A stretch of DNA of 64,000 nucleotides from Alloascoidea africana (taxonomy: Eukaryota > Ascomycota > Alloascoideomycetes > Alloascoideales > Alloascoideaceae). A program made the position numbers and the translations under genes. Below the pieces are notes generated by a model. The model was not told where the DNA came from, did no database searches, and saw nothing but the letters and a program-made list of their open reading frames with translations. Below are positions 53,852 to 64,000 of this stretch, piece by piece. How positions within the stretch are numbered: the first letter of the stretch is position 1; each line of letters opens with the position of its first letter. Location: assembly GCA_030581615.1 (NCBI GenBank), contig JAKTTT010000029.1, positions 62,001 to 126,000 of the forward strand, written 5' to 3'.

Positions 53852-55680
53852 AGAGTCTGCGTGCACTTGTAGCTTTTATTCATTTTTTTTTCTGTTATTG
53901 TCCCTTCATAGTTGTGTTTATTTTTTTGGCTTTATTGTACTCCATATGTGGTGTTCTATGTGTTTGATGATATTGTAAACAGTTTTCTACGTCGTAGAAG
54001 GTGAAAAAAAAAAAAGAATATACGGTGTTTGAACAAAGCTCTTCATTTGGTTGTGGTGATGCTTAAAAGAGACCCGTATTCTATGCTATGTTCTCTACAT
54101 TATCAATGGCAAATCAACCTCAGCGCCTAGTTCTAATCTTGGCCAATAGAAAAAAAAAAGCCACAAACATTCGAATTTGAAGTAAAAACAAAAATACAGG
54201 AATGACGTTATCCGAAAGTGATAATGGAGAAAGCACACATTCAGGGACGTAAATGACAAAAAAGACAGAGAGAGGGAGAGAGAAAGCGGGGTCTTAAAAG
54301 GGATGCGATAACCAACAATGGAAAACAAAACAGACTCATTTTGGTGTGCTTGGAGCTGAAATTCCTGGCGTTGAAAACTGAAACGGAAACAGAATCAACC
54401 AAAACGGCTACATGTGGAGAGGGAATGTAACTTCACCTGTTTAAGAAAACGGCGAAGGTAAACCTTAACTTGTTCCACAAATGGCGAATTTAGACTTGGA
54501 TGGCACTTTGAAGTGCGCTACAGGATGGTGAGTTTAGCATTAATGGACTTGTGTTTAGGATCTTTGGTCTATTTGGTTCATCCTGGTGTTGAGTTTCCAT
54601 GATACCAATGTGCAATAATATTGCTCAACAATTGGTAATATCGTTCTCGATTCGGCAAATACTGCCACCGCTATAGTTAGATCAAGGACTCTACAAGCTA
54701 TTGGGATGCTGGCCACCTCAGAAACTGGGAAAGAGACAATAGAACTATCCTCAATGCCATGTCCAACGTGAAACGAAAAACAACAGAGACACAAAAGCAA
54801 ACATGCACGTTTTTATAGAACTTGGACCCCCGTTTCAGATAACGAAGACCCACAAACTGGAACTTCGGGTTCATGGAAGGCTCGGAACATGTATCTGGCG
54901 TTCCAAGTTCGATCGATCAAAGGACGGGGCTAAGGGGCTTGCAAGTGACGAACTGAACTTGTGGACTAGGTAGACACAGTCTAGGACCGCCAATATCGGC
55001 GATTGCTTGGGAATACAGCGGCCCGGCCAGTAACTCCAAGCAGACGGCTATTTGGAGGATTGGCAGTCTCCCAGGAACTGCCAGAGCACGCTTTGTTTGT
55101 AACCGGACATGGACATGGGTTCAGCGATTCGTGGGGAAGCCAGCTGCTTCCTGAATTATCCGCGCTTGCTGTCTGTCAGAATATTAAACTCTAAAGCCAA
55201 TTCCTTCGCATTCGAGTTCAGAACCGGAACGTTGATCCCTCTTACGATCAACAGGGCCTCGCCTGTTTCCAAGGCTCGCGAGGAACCCAGGGCCGATTGC
55301 ACTCGCGCCGCTGGCAACTGGCGGCCGGCCAGGAAAAGAAGAAGAACCTCCTGTGTTTTGTACCGCTCTACTCCGGCCAGCTTCCCCGGCATTTGGCAGC
55401 CGGGACAATTAGCTTTCTTTTCTTTTCGTCCCGCAGAAATCCACGTCTTCGCTGCGGCTGACTAACCGCATAATTTATACAAGTAAAATGTGGGGAGGAG
55501 GTGTAAAAAATGTCATATACACAAACGGAAAAAGAAGAGCTTTCTTCAGATTCAATCTTTTGTTCTCTCTTGTCTTCGTCCCTCCGACTCTTTAGATCTC
55601 ATATCCCTATTTTTCATTTGGGGTTGTCTACTTATTTATTTCACACGGTGGGTCCTGCGTTGCTGGCCCAAGCTACAAGA
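53852..55680. other. Long intergenic region upstream of the MIG1-like gene
   Basis: 1.8 kb with no recognised gene. The first part holds the PDC2 3' region (T runs at 53885-53892, an A run at 54003-54014 and a purine-rich AGAGAGAGGG stretch near 54270). From about 55 kb the sequence becomes more GC-rich, giving random ORFs. A TATA-like AATTTATACAAG lies near 55471-55482, shortly before the probable 5' leader of the zinc-finger gene. Confidence 0.45.
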
Positions 55681-57144
55681 ATGATGTCTGCTCAAATTCC
55701 CTCCGCTCAAAATGGTCATGCCAAACCGCAAAAGACTGAACAAGGAACTTCTGAACCTCCTCGACCTTTCAAATGCCCCATTTGTAACAGAGCGTTCCAT
55801 AGATTGGAGCATCAAACTCGACACATTCGAACTCATACGGGTGAAAAGCCCCATAAATGTGGGTTTCCAAATTGTAAGAAAAGGTTTAGCAGATCAGACG
55901 AGCTGACCAGACATATGAGAATTCATACAAATGTAAATACACGAAAGCTTAAAAAGGATGCAAAGAAGACTTCGACAGAACACAAGTCTAAAAGCGCAAA
56001 TCCAAAGGCAAAACAACCCCAACATCGCCCTGTTCCGGCGGCTCCTGTTGAGGAACCAAAACAAGTTGTAATCTCAAAGTTGAGCACTCAGCTATCTCAA
56101 CCTCTCCCTCCTCCTCTTCTTGATAGTGTGCTTCCAGCTCAACCTCAAGCGCTTCCCCATAACCCGCCAACTTCGTCTAAATCAAAGCCTGTTTATGATA
56201 TCGATATTTTGGCAAAAGCTGCCTCAGACGAGCTTGAGAAAGAAAAGACCAAATCTCAGTTCAAGATAAAGGCAAATCTCCACGTTGTGAAAAGCCTCCC
56301 TTCTCATATGAACACGTTTGCTATCCCACTCTCAAAAAGTACCCCAAACACACCCTTTGGATCACCTCCTTTAAAGCCGCACAACTATCTTCAGCAAAGA
56401 TCGAGAATCCACAACTACAGATCCTCTTTCAGCGCATTGAGCTCTTTGCAAAGAATGACGGAGTTGAGGCCCCAAGAATCGTCCTTATCTTCAAGTCTCA
56501 ATTCTTCTGTCCCCACTGCTTCCTCCTCTTCTTCTTGTGTTACCTCACCTCTCTGCGATTCTGAAGATCCCTCTATACATGCTCGGAATAAACGATCGAG
56601 GCCTAACTCTCCACTCTCCACGCTCCCCAGTTCCCCTATTCTGGTAAATACTGTTGGGCCCGATAATAATTCATACCCGGATTTTACACCCCTTACGACG
56701 CCTGCTCATTCTCCTCGTCTTTCAGCAAGGGTCTTTGTCCATTCAAAATTTACCGCGGGCTCGAGCTCCAGTTCCAATTCCAGTTCTAGTTCCAGTACCA
56801 ATTCCAGTTCCAGTTCCAGTTCCAGTTCCAATTCTAATTCCAGTTCCTTCTTAACTCTTCAGTCTATCTACTCTCCAAAACCCCCGGTCTTGTCAAGTGG
56901 AGTAGAAACGAAATCTGCAGCCACTGATGGTGGAGGCGGTGGTCAATACTCGCTACCCCCCTTGAAATCACTACCTGTATTGCAATTCATAAATTCCCAG
57001 GTTTCTATCCAGCAGAACCAATTGCCCCTAATAACCCCTCTCAAAGCCGATCCGTTATTTATTTCTTCTCGCTCAAGCGCCATGACTGGGTTCCGATCCA
57101 AAATGGAAAAAGATGTTGAGAACAGAGTACACCTACAGAAATAG
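55681..57144 (+). CDS. MIG1: Mig1/CreA-type C2H2 glucose repressor
   Basis: Probable DNA-binding carbon-catabolite repressor. 487 residues from the ATG at 55681. Two C2H2 fingers sit near the N-terminus: Cys32/Cys35/His48/His52 (CPICNRAFHRLEHQTRH) and Cys60/Cys65/His78/His82 (FSRSDELTRHMRIH). The recognition residues RLEH and RSDELTR match Mig1, so the target would be GC-rich SYGGRG sites. The remainder is Ser/Pro-rich with a poly-Ser tract encoded by a TCCAGT array. An upstream in-frame ATG at 55510 would add 57 hydrophobic, leader-like residues; I prefer 55681 because Mig1/CreA proteins start a few dozen residues before the fingers. MIG1 versus MIG2/3 cannot be settled. Confidence 0.85.
   Translation: MMSAQIPSAQNGHAKPQKTEQGTSEPPRPFKCPICNRAFHRLEHQTRHIRTHTGEKPHKCGFPNCKKRFSRSDELTRHMRIHTNVNTRKLKKDAKKTSTEHKSKSANPKAKQPQHRPVPAAPVEEPKQVVISKLSTQLSQPLPPPLLDSVLPAQPQALPHNPPTSSKSKPVYDIDILAKAASDELEKEKTKSQFKIKANLHVVKSLPSHMNTFAIPLSKSTPNTPFGSPPLKPHNYLQQRSRIHNYRSSFSALSSLQRMTELRPQESSLSSSLNSSVPTASSSSSCVTSPLCDSEDPSIHARNKRSRPNSPLSTLPSSPILVNTVGPDNNSYPDFTPLTTPAHSPRLSARVFVHSKFTAGSSSSSNSSSSSSTNSSSSSSSSSNSNSSSFLTLQSIYSPKPPVLSSGVETKSAATDGGGGGQYSLPPLKSLPVLQFINSQVSIQQNQLPLITPLKADPLFISSRSSAMTGFRSKMEKDVENRVHLQK
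56763..56847 (+). repeat. TCCAGT hexamer array coding poly-Ser
   Basis: Fourteen or so imperfect TCCAGT/TCCAAT units inside the MIG1-like gene, read as a Ser/Asn tract. Likely length-variable between strains. Confidence 0.75.
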
Positions 57145-58062
57145 CTCGACCTATCTCATTTATTCTTTAACTTTCTTTATCTTTTTTGGTTTATTCTTAT
57201 ATATTGGATTCTTAGCAAAAACCTTCACTTTTGCAAACTTGAGTCCTGGATATCAACTTTACGAATTTATTTATTTTGGGGTAGGCAATCGCGGCCATAA
57301 GGTTCAACATCAGGCATCTTTTTATTCTTTTATTATTTCAAGTGCCGTATCGATACATTCGGCAATGATGGGGGACATTCTAGATGTTTTTTTATAGAAT
57401 ACGATTGAAACGAAACATGGAGGAGGCTATGATTTTTGTTTGATGAAAAATTTGAAATTTTTGTATAAACTATAGACTGAAGATACCCCATTTGAGATCT
57501 TCTGTTTTTTAACATATGAATGGAAACCTTCGTTATCGTTGTAATAGATATTTATTGATCTCTAGTTTTAATCACAAGACTACAATTGACAGATGGACTA
57601 CAAGAATGTATCACTTTACCTATTGAATCTAATCCAAAATTAATTTTAACTGCTGCTATGGCAGGGAGCATAATATTTTACAACCGTAGCAAATGCCATC
57701 TAAAACCGGCTAAACCACTAGCACTAAAATAAATCGAAATGAAAAGATCTCAATAGAATTCTGAGCATCATGAGTTGACAAGGGCATTCAGATTTTGACC
57801 CAGATTGAAGCAACTTGTCTTTTTCTAGCGATACAAGCAGATTGAAAAGTTCAAGCTTTTTGTGTCAGCGCTTAATTTTTTTGCATGTTGAGGTTATGTG
57901 TGTGGATCAATTCCGTTCTCAAATATACGCTTATACATACTCAGCATTACACAGTGATTTTTTGCTGAGTTGCGATACAGCTGATTGGTTGTTTGAGAAC
58001 TCTCACCCATCGGTGTTTCTTGATTCCTTCATCCTCTCTCACTATCCAGGTTCTACCCAACA
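57145..58062. other. Intergenic, MIG1-like to complex I gene
   Basis: About 900 bp, AT-rich. 3' UTR of the zinc-finger gene, then presumed promoter of the complex I gene. No RNA gene or repeat recognised. Confidence 0.45.
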
Positions 58063-58341
58063 ATGGCTGGTCATTTTCATTATAAACCCCATGCTGATCT
58101 CCCTATGCCGGTGGTACCAAGGTTCTACCGGTACACGGCAAAGGCTCTTGGTGCAACCATGTGGTTCTGGATTTTTTACCGATTAAAGGAAGATGGACCT
58201 GTTATGTTTGTAAGTATACTGGCAGATGTATATTGTTACTCAATGCGTAAGCTAATGATCTTTGTTAAGGGATTTCGAAAACCATGGGAACATGGACATC
58301 ATGGTTCTCATAGTGAGCATGCTGAACATGCTGAGCATTAA
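58063..58341 (+). CDS. Complex I accessory subunit, NDUFB2/AGGG type, two exons
   Basis: Small membrane-arm subunit of mitochondrial NADH:ubiquinone oxidoreductase. Spliced model: 58063-58209 and 58270-58341, giving 72 residues; donor GTAAGT, branch GCTAAT, acceptor GTTAAG, phase 0. The product reads MAGHFHYKPHADLPMP, then ATMWFWIFYRLKEDGPVM, joined to GFRKPWEHGHH. MWFWI followed by an aromatic-Arg pair and the downstream PWEHG are the signatures of the NDUFB2 family. One transmembrane helix (about residues 28-40). His-rich tail. Its presence implies the organism keeps complex I, unlike Saccharomyces. Confidence 0.82.
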   Translation: MAGHFHYKPHADLPMPVVPRFYRYTAKALGATMWFWIFYRLKEDGPVMFVSILADVYCYSMRKLMIFVKGFRKPWEHGHHGSHSEHAEHAEH

Positions 58342-58749
58342 ACGGTGTTAATCCAAAAAATCAAACACTCGTCGAAAGATTGGTGAAGTTAGTTCAAGAT
58401 AAATCGATGCGATATGGACCCCCCGACAGAGAAGGTCCTCTATAAGCGAAACACAATAATGGGTTGATTAGGGATCAAGAGATAGATTTGTCTTCCCTTT
58501 GGGAATCTTGTCACGATCACATGTATGCATTTTTACATTACACTACAAATATACAACTATTCTGTAACTATTGGGTATCAGGATATCGTAGTTTGCATTT
58601 CAAGGTCCTTGTCAGTTCCATTCAATAAGTTTCAGTTTCTGGTCTTGGTTAAATCTTTTGGACTTAGACACTAGATCGTTTCGTACTAGAATCCACAATT
58701 ACATTGATTTCTATTGTCTTTAACTATCGACGTAAGGATACTAAGAAAG

Positions 58750-60560
58750 AACGATCGTGTTCGAAACAATGGAATCATTCACAAGCTTTTCCTTAGCTTA
58801 TATCGGACTTTGGCATCAAAAGGAAAAGCTGTCCAGTGTATCGCCGCATAGATGTCTGGAGTCTTGTAGGTGGCCTCCATGCTTGGCGGGATTGGTGGTC
58901 AATGCGCGAACTCTCCAGTTCAAGCGACAACTGTTTGTAGGAGGTGGAAAGAATTGTTCACAACGACGCTATTTGGGAATTTCTTTTTGTTCACGAGTTT
59001 GGCACCAAGTCTTTTCCAAGCGTCTCAAAAATTAAAACTGGAGAGAGGAATGCCGCTACAGAAAGTTTTCCCTTCGAAAGTGGAGTAAAAGGCAACTCAC
59101 ACTTATCGGTCATGATGACATTATTGTCATCTTCGATGCTGACTTTAAGAATAATCGGTTGCTGCCATTTTCAAGAGTTTCTGATAGGCATGTTTCCTTT
59201 GACAAAGATATGAAAAATATTTCTGTAAGCGTTAAATTTCAACGTTACAATATGGATCTTGCTGTCTCTCCGCTCGATGCATTGGCACCTCCAACTTGAG
59301 AAGGCTTAATTAAGATATATTTTCTCGAGACAAATCCACAAGTTATGATTGTTGTACTCTTTCACTACACTTTGCAGACAAATTAACTGTTGTATGTTTT
59401 AACGAGCAAGATATCCACGACAACAAAACTTCGCTTTATACTGGAGACTGGAAGGGCGTGATACAAGCTTGGAATTCCAAACACAACAAATTGCTTGCAG
59501 AGCGGAAAGTGAGTCCAGACGGCAATTGTATCCTCTATATTTTAGACTTTTAGGGCTCCATCTTGGCGAGAGATGGGTCAAGAAATGTGTATTACAAAAC
59601 CCCACATAATGACGACTTCATATTAGCATTCTCCAGACATTTTGATCCATATGTTAACGGTGTATCAAATTACGAGATCTTCAAGGTCGACTTTGCTACA
59701 GGATATCTTGTGATAAGACACTGGGCAATGAGATCATTCGTTATGATATGAACCAAATCCAAGATGGGTTTCCCAAATGGCCTTCACAGACTTTAGTGCT
59801 TGAAGTTGCGCTTGGTAGAAGAAAAAAGCCCTACATTATCAATATTTCAAGTGATGAGGGTCGCTGCTAATATACGATAAATCGCTTGTTAGTAGAGGCG
59901 CTTGTTTGGCAACTGTGATGGCTGAGACTGGTGAAATTGTTGTATTTGACATCCGTCAATATTCAGGTGACGAGTGACTGAAGCCGACAGTCATCAACCG
60001 AAATCCTATTTTGGATACTGGCCTATCAATTCCGTTTTTCAAATTAACTAATACGTACTTGAACTTTTCCCCCATTGTGAACAACTCTCTGGTTGTTTTA
60101 GCAATTTTTAATGATCAGTATAAACACATCCTAGTTGTGTATGATATCCTCACTGGTTCCAAAGTTCTTTCGTTTCCTGTCAAAATTTTCCAAACGATTG
60201 CTCAACGTACGGTTGATTAGGTTAAAGAAAAGGATCAAATGGCATTTATCAGACTGGACGACAATACTGAGTCATGTACTGGAACTGTTTTTCTGGCACA
60301 ACCGGGAAAGAAGATATTATTAAAGATCTCGACACTATAGAAGAGGGAGAGATTAGAACTGGAATAAATTAAACAATAATTACGAGCCTTGGAGGTTGAT
60401 AACTTTGGTGACGATATGGCGTTTGATACAGAAGATCAGTGACATAAAGCAAAGAATGGCTCTAACTTAGATGAAGAAGGAAGGTGCGAATACAGAAAAA
60501 CATGGAGATACAAGCAGTAGAGGTTAGACAACGCCAGTACCTAATAGTCTTTCAGAATAG
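58750..60560 (+). pseudogene. Decayed F-box-protein-like gene
   Basis: Coding-like fragments lie in different plus frames with stops between them. Near 58900-59040, VCRRWKELF and, in another frame, IVHNDAIWEFLFVHEFGTKSFP resemble the end of an F-box and the segment that usually follows it. Further fragments are YYKTPHNDDFILAFSRHFDPY (about 59590) and LVVLAIFNDQYKHILVVYDILTGSKVL (about 60090), which look like beta-propeller strands. At least three frame changes and several stops are implied, so the gene is not functional as it stands. Parent gene not identified. Confidence 0.5.
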
Positions 60561-62148
60561 TTTAGGCTGAATCTACACTGTGTGCTTAGTCCTTTCACAT
60601 AATATTGATCTTTAATTTTTTTCGTTAAATAATTATCTAAATTTAATGCAATGTATGCTCGGAAAAATGATATTGCTAAGAATGTTTTTACTTCAAGTGG
60701 TCTTCACAAGGGCACTTCCCAGTGTTGAAGAATGAAATTCATACCTTGGTCTTTTAGAGGTCTGAGAGTGACCGCAACCGTAGGTCATATGTAGGGGTAT
60801 TGCAAATAACAACGTCTAGAGGAATAGCAAATGATGAACAAGCACACAATTTTCTGACCAGTAGAAGTAATAAAGCTTTTTCTTCTTGAGGAAATAAAAG
60901 AAATTCAAGCCTCAGCGTTTGATGTCGCAAAAAATTCCCGCAACGAAATCATCCTGAAGAATAACGGATTACAAACCAGATTAAGGAACAATGAAGTCGG
61001 CAGAGGTTTGCGATTGTATGGAACTGCATATCATGGAACAATCAATGACTAAATTCAAAAGAACTGCTTTCAGTTAAACTCATTTTTTTGAGAGCTTTGG
61101 TGAATAGGGGAAACAGATGGAAATTAGAACGTTCCAACTCGACAAAGATCCAACGCACAGCCACCAAAACCAAAGAATGACATTGTATAGGGGATTCAAA
61201 ATCTGGCTCTTTCAGTTTTCGGTTCCATATCCAATTGAGTCCCTCATTGAAAAAGAGCTTGGAGAATGCTCAAACACTGCCGCCCTAGTATCACCAAACT
61301 TGAAAACACGATTGCAGTAGCTGCAGCTTCTATGTGCTAAGTATGTTATCTTTCAAACGATGGCGTCAGAAAAACCACTAGAATGATAATAAGTTCAACC
61401 TGTGCTATTGTATTTTAAACAACAATGAGGTCAAAGAGAAATCAGACAGGCATGAGTCTGCTTTGCAATAGATGAGAAGTCTCCTTTGATGGGAAGGTTG
61501 TATTTAACCATTGAAAGAACAACAAAAGGTTTAATCCGGATTATTTCTAGCCGAAGCAGGCACTTCCTAGACTGTGAATGCACTCTGCTTTTGCCATTTT
61601 ACGAGGTAATTAGGGCTGATTCCTCAGCCAGTTGTCAAAACTCTCAAATCACTAGCAGGCAATTAAGAAACTGTGTTTAGTGAATTGGATCCTTATTCTT
61701 TATTTCTCAACATGGCTTTACTCGTGAAAGACATCTCTTTCTGCTCTGGATCACCGATGAGCTTCTGTTCTTTGAATGCAGGGACGTAAAATCTTATCTC
61801 GTTGATATACAACTTTAGGTTTACAAAGATGGCAGACCCACCAATATCTCTATTGATCCAGCTCAACCCCTTTGTTCAGAAGTATTTTTACCTTCAGAGT
61901 ATCCCAATCAGTTAACTAAAAAAGGAACGACATGCGTCAAACTCCAGAAAACATCTCAATTAGGCATATTTAGCTAAACAGACTCAAACTCATGTTTGAC
62001 TTGTTCCCCTTGTCCAAATTCAATATAAACAATAGTGCCCCTATCTCAGATGTCTATAAAAAAAGCGCATTGGCTCCAAATAACTTCTTCCATCTTATTC
62101 CGCTTTATCCCGTCTACTTCTGCTTCAAAAAAACTCTGAGAAACTGCC
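60561..62148. other. Coding-like debris, no intact gene
   Basis: Scattered short ORFs (61117-61320, 61486-61680) with stops between protein-like stretches; no family recognised. May be the continuation of the decayed gene upstream or the leader of the kinase-like ORF. Confidence 0.3.
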
Positions 62149-62508
62149 ATGGTTACTTACGAACTTTCCAAACCCGATTTTCTGTTCCTCCAGCCCTTCT
62201 GTCAATTAGGCGAAGGTGGATTTGGAAAAGTCTATCTTGCTCGCTATCAATGCCAACAAGAAACCAGACTCTATGCCGTAAAGGCCATCTCCAAAGCCAA
62301 ATTGCTGAAGAGAAAAGCCACCAAGTACGCCGAGCAAGAGAAACGTATCATGGAGGAACTCAGCCATGGCGCTTTCAACACTACGCTGAAAGCTGCTTAT
62401 CAATCACCGGACAAGATTTTCTTCATACAAGTGATTGACTACTTGACTCCCCTTGATAAGAGTGAGAGTAGAGACCAGGCTTTGTTCCAAGACTTTGAAA
62501 TACTCTGA
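62149..62508 (+). CDS. Truncated protein-kinase N-lobe (AGC-like)
   Basis: 119 residues. It starts at an ATG in good context (GCCATGG) and carries the N-lobe of a Ser/Thr kinase: glycine loop LGEGGFGKVYLA (about residues 20-31), the ATP lysine in YAVKAISK (about 45), a helix-C-like AEQEKRIMEEL with a Glu, and the strand leading to the hinge (IFFIQVIDYLTP). It then ends after about 18 unrelated residues. The C-lobe (HRD, DFG, APE) is absent, and nothing like it follows in any frame that I can see. It could be a pseudogene fragment or a small expressed pseudokinase piece. The start and even coding quality argue for recent truncation. Confidence 0.6.
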   Translation: MVTYELSKPDFLFLQPFCQLGEGGFGKVYLARYQCQQETRLYAVKAISKAKLLKRKATKYAEQEKRIMEELSHGAFNTTLKAAYQSPDKIFFIQVIDYLTPLDKSESRDQALFQDFEIL

Positions 62509-63261
62509 ATGCACACTTGAATATGCATTTTGTTTTGTTAGTTTTGCTTCGCCTTCTGTTTGTCTTTCATTGGTGTTTTGACTTGAATTGATGTATAATG
62601 TTTTTGTTTTCTTTGACTTGCTTTCTGCTGGCGTTTTGATTTATAACATTATAAAATACTATACAGTGTAATACACTCGCTTTTAGAGTTATGTTTGAAC
62701 AAGGGAAAAGGGACTTGGATTGGTATAGTTACCGCCATTGTACACGCCAGGGGCATTATCCTCTTTAAGCTTAGTTTCCACTTGTTGGCCCTTCGGATAA
62801 CCTACTTTAAATGAATAAAAGTAAATGAGATGTAATCTTGTCAGTCACGTATCATAGATTCGCTATTTCAAATGCAGTGAGAACTATCTGTTTCTAGTTA
62901 CCCGTCTTTCTAGAGCTGTCTCCACAAGACTTTGACTTTTACTGTCTTTTCAATCTGTTTCGAAACCATTCGATACTATAGTCATTTTTAGCTTACATAG
63001 AACTATTTAGAGGGCAGAACCCATCTTTGAACAACTTCGATCATCCTCAAACCCGAACTTGATAGCTTCAGGCTCCAGGAACCTAGGGTTATCTCAAGTT
63101 TAAGGCTCAGAGAATTAACTTTAAGTAGTTTTAGAAGTTGAAAACTAAAAGTACAGGCAAATTTCTATTGATAATTCTTGGCTCCTGTCCCAATGCTGCA
63201 TTGTTCTTCAATATACTTATACATTCATTAACAAGAATCACATTTTTCACACATATCAAAT
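62509..63261. other. Intergenic before tRNA-Asn
   Basis: AT-rich, no gene recognised. Confidence 0.45.
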
Positions 63262-63335
63262 GACTCCGTGGCCAAGCTGGTTAAGGCGCACGACTGTTAA
63301 TCGTGAGATCGAGAGTTCAATCCTCTCCGGGGTCG
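63262..63335 (+). tRNA. tRNA-Asn (anticodon GTT)
   Basis: 74-base cloverleaf without intron. Acceptor arms GACTCCG and CGGGGTC pair; D-arm GCCAAGCTGGTTAAGGC contains the A box; anticodon loop CTGTTAA with GTT at 63296-63298; T-arm GAGAG-TTCAATC-CTCTC contains the B box; discriminator G. A T run follows at 63338-63342 as pol III terminator. Confidence 0.95.
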
Positions 63336-64000
63336 TCATTTTTGCTCTCAGATCATCTGAGCGGTTCTATTTTTGTGTTTTATGTCCAACTCTTGGTTAG
63401 CGCGGAACCTTCAGTAACACAAACCTTACTCGAGGACATGGTCAAGTCCGAGACCAGAGGCGTTTCTCCAAACACATCGTGACATCAGATTAAAAGGGCA
63501 GGCTGTAAAAGCTTTGGGGAACTGATCAAGTCACAGATTTTGCATATCCAATTCACCAATGCAAGGGTTAGTACAGAAACCAGTGAAAGTGCATTCTTGT
63601 ATCATAAATCAAGCCCATTCTGCTGGCAGGAGCTTAAACGAAGCTACCAAGCCATACCAATCTAAGACATAAGAAACCTTCCACGAGATTCATACAAGTT
63701 TTGTTTGTAGGAAAAGCCAGGGTAGACACAATCTTTGTAAACGGGCCGTTTCTTAGTGCCCAACTCAGCTGGTATCTTGGATCTTTCGTCTCGCTTATTC
63801 TTACACGGTCTCAGAAACGCTAACTTTGTTTGTTTGGCAGCCTTGCGGTTCAAAGTTTTCTTGTACTATTGCGTGGTGTCCTGGGCTTACAGCATGTAAA
63901 CAAGCTAAGGACCAAATATCGTATCACTCCATATCCAAACTCTTCACTTTCGCCACGCACAAGCCGAACACTTGCCGAACCAAACCATTTTCCACCCTTT
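63336..64000. other. Window end, no gene recognised
   Basis: 665 bp after the tRNA. Only a 63-codon minus ORF (63662-63853), basic and without a recognised family. Confidence 0.4.

Noticed and set aside
54095-55465. Several ORFs between PDC2 and the MIG1-like gene
   Set aside because: Overlapping in different frames, no families, explained by local composition.
1-64000. CRISPR arrays, bacterial operons, phage elements
   Set aside because: No regularly spaced repeats or bacterial-type genes; all coding features are eukaryotic and intron-containing.

Overview
This window is nuclear DNA of a budding yeast (Saccharomycotina). Nearly every gene has a recognisable yeast homologue: LEU1, YME1, RPS26, AIM9, COA4, SCM3, CPR6, NAS2, URM1, IRA1/2, REX4, BEM2, MYG1, PDC2 and a MIG1-type regulator. 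Two traits argue against a Saccharomyces relative and for an earlier-branching yeast. First, short spliceosomal introns with yeast-like donors (GTATGT, GTAAGT) and CTAAC/CTAAT branch sites are frequent; I place 3 in COA4, 3 in NAS2, 2 each in URM1, CPR6, IRA and BEM2, 1 in a complex I gene, and 1 likely in the RPS26 5' UTR. Second, there is a mitochondrial complex I subunit (NDUFB2/AGGG type), and Saccharomyces lacks complex I. The exact genus cannot be read from the sequence.

Layout. 0-5.5 kb: LEU1 (minus, 3' end outside the window) diverges from YME1 across a promoter with two abutting Leu3 palindromes; RPS26 follows (minus). 5.8-7.5 kb: E-box/TTAGGG promoter of RPS26, then an orphan TATA-driven 109-codon gene. 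8.2-15.3 kb: AIM9 and COA4 (minus), SCM3 and CPR6 (plus). 15.3-20 kb: gene-poor; it holds the U6 snRNA gene with a downstream B box, next to a broken Ty3/gypsy-type element containing an inverted duplication. 20-22.6 kb: PQ-loop protein, NAS2, URM1. 23-26.6 kb: a pogo/Fot1-type transposase-like gene and a secreted expansin-like protein. 26.6-30.2 kb: 3.6 kb without a recognisable gene. 30.2-41.8 kb: giant IRA RasGAP, REX4, a 2OG-Fe(II) oxygenase, then an empty stretch. 41.8-53.9 kb: BEM2, MYG1, PDC2. 55.7-58.3 kb: MIG1-like zinc-finger gene and the complex I subunit. 58.3-64 kb: decayed F-box-like gene, a truncated protein-kinase N-lobe ORF and tRNA-Asn(GTT).

The genes are a mixed housekeeping set, not one pathway. 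There are local themes: mitochondrial proteins (YME1, AIM9, COA4, NDUFB2-like, possibly MYG1), small-GTPase control (IRA for Ras, BEM2 for Rho), glucose and fermentation control (PDC2, MIG1-like) and two pogo-transposase-derived genes 26 kb apart. I found no convincing new multi-gene system. The least-explained items are the orphan gene at 7.2 kb, the pogo-like gene with an intact DD35D triad, the inverted duplication inside the retroelement fossil, and the kinase N-lobe ORF.
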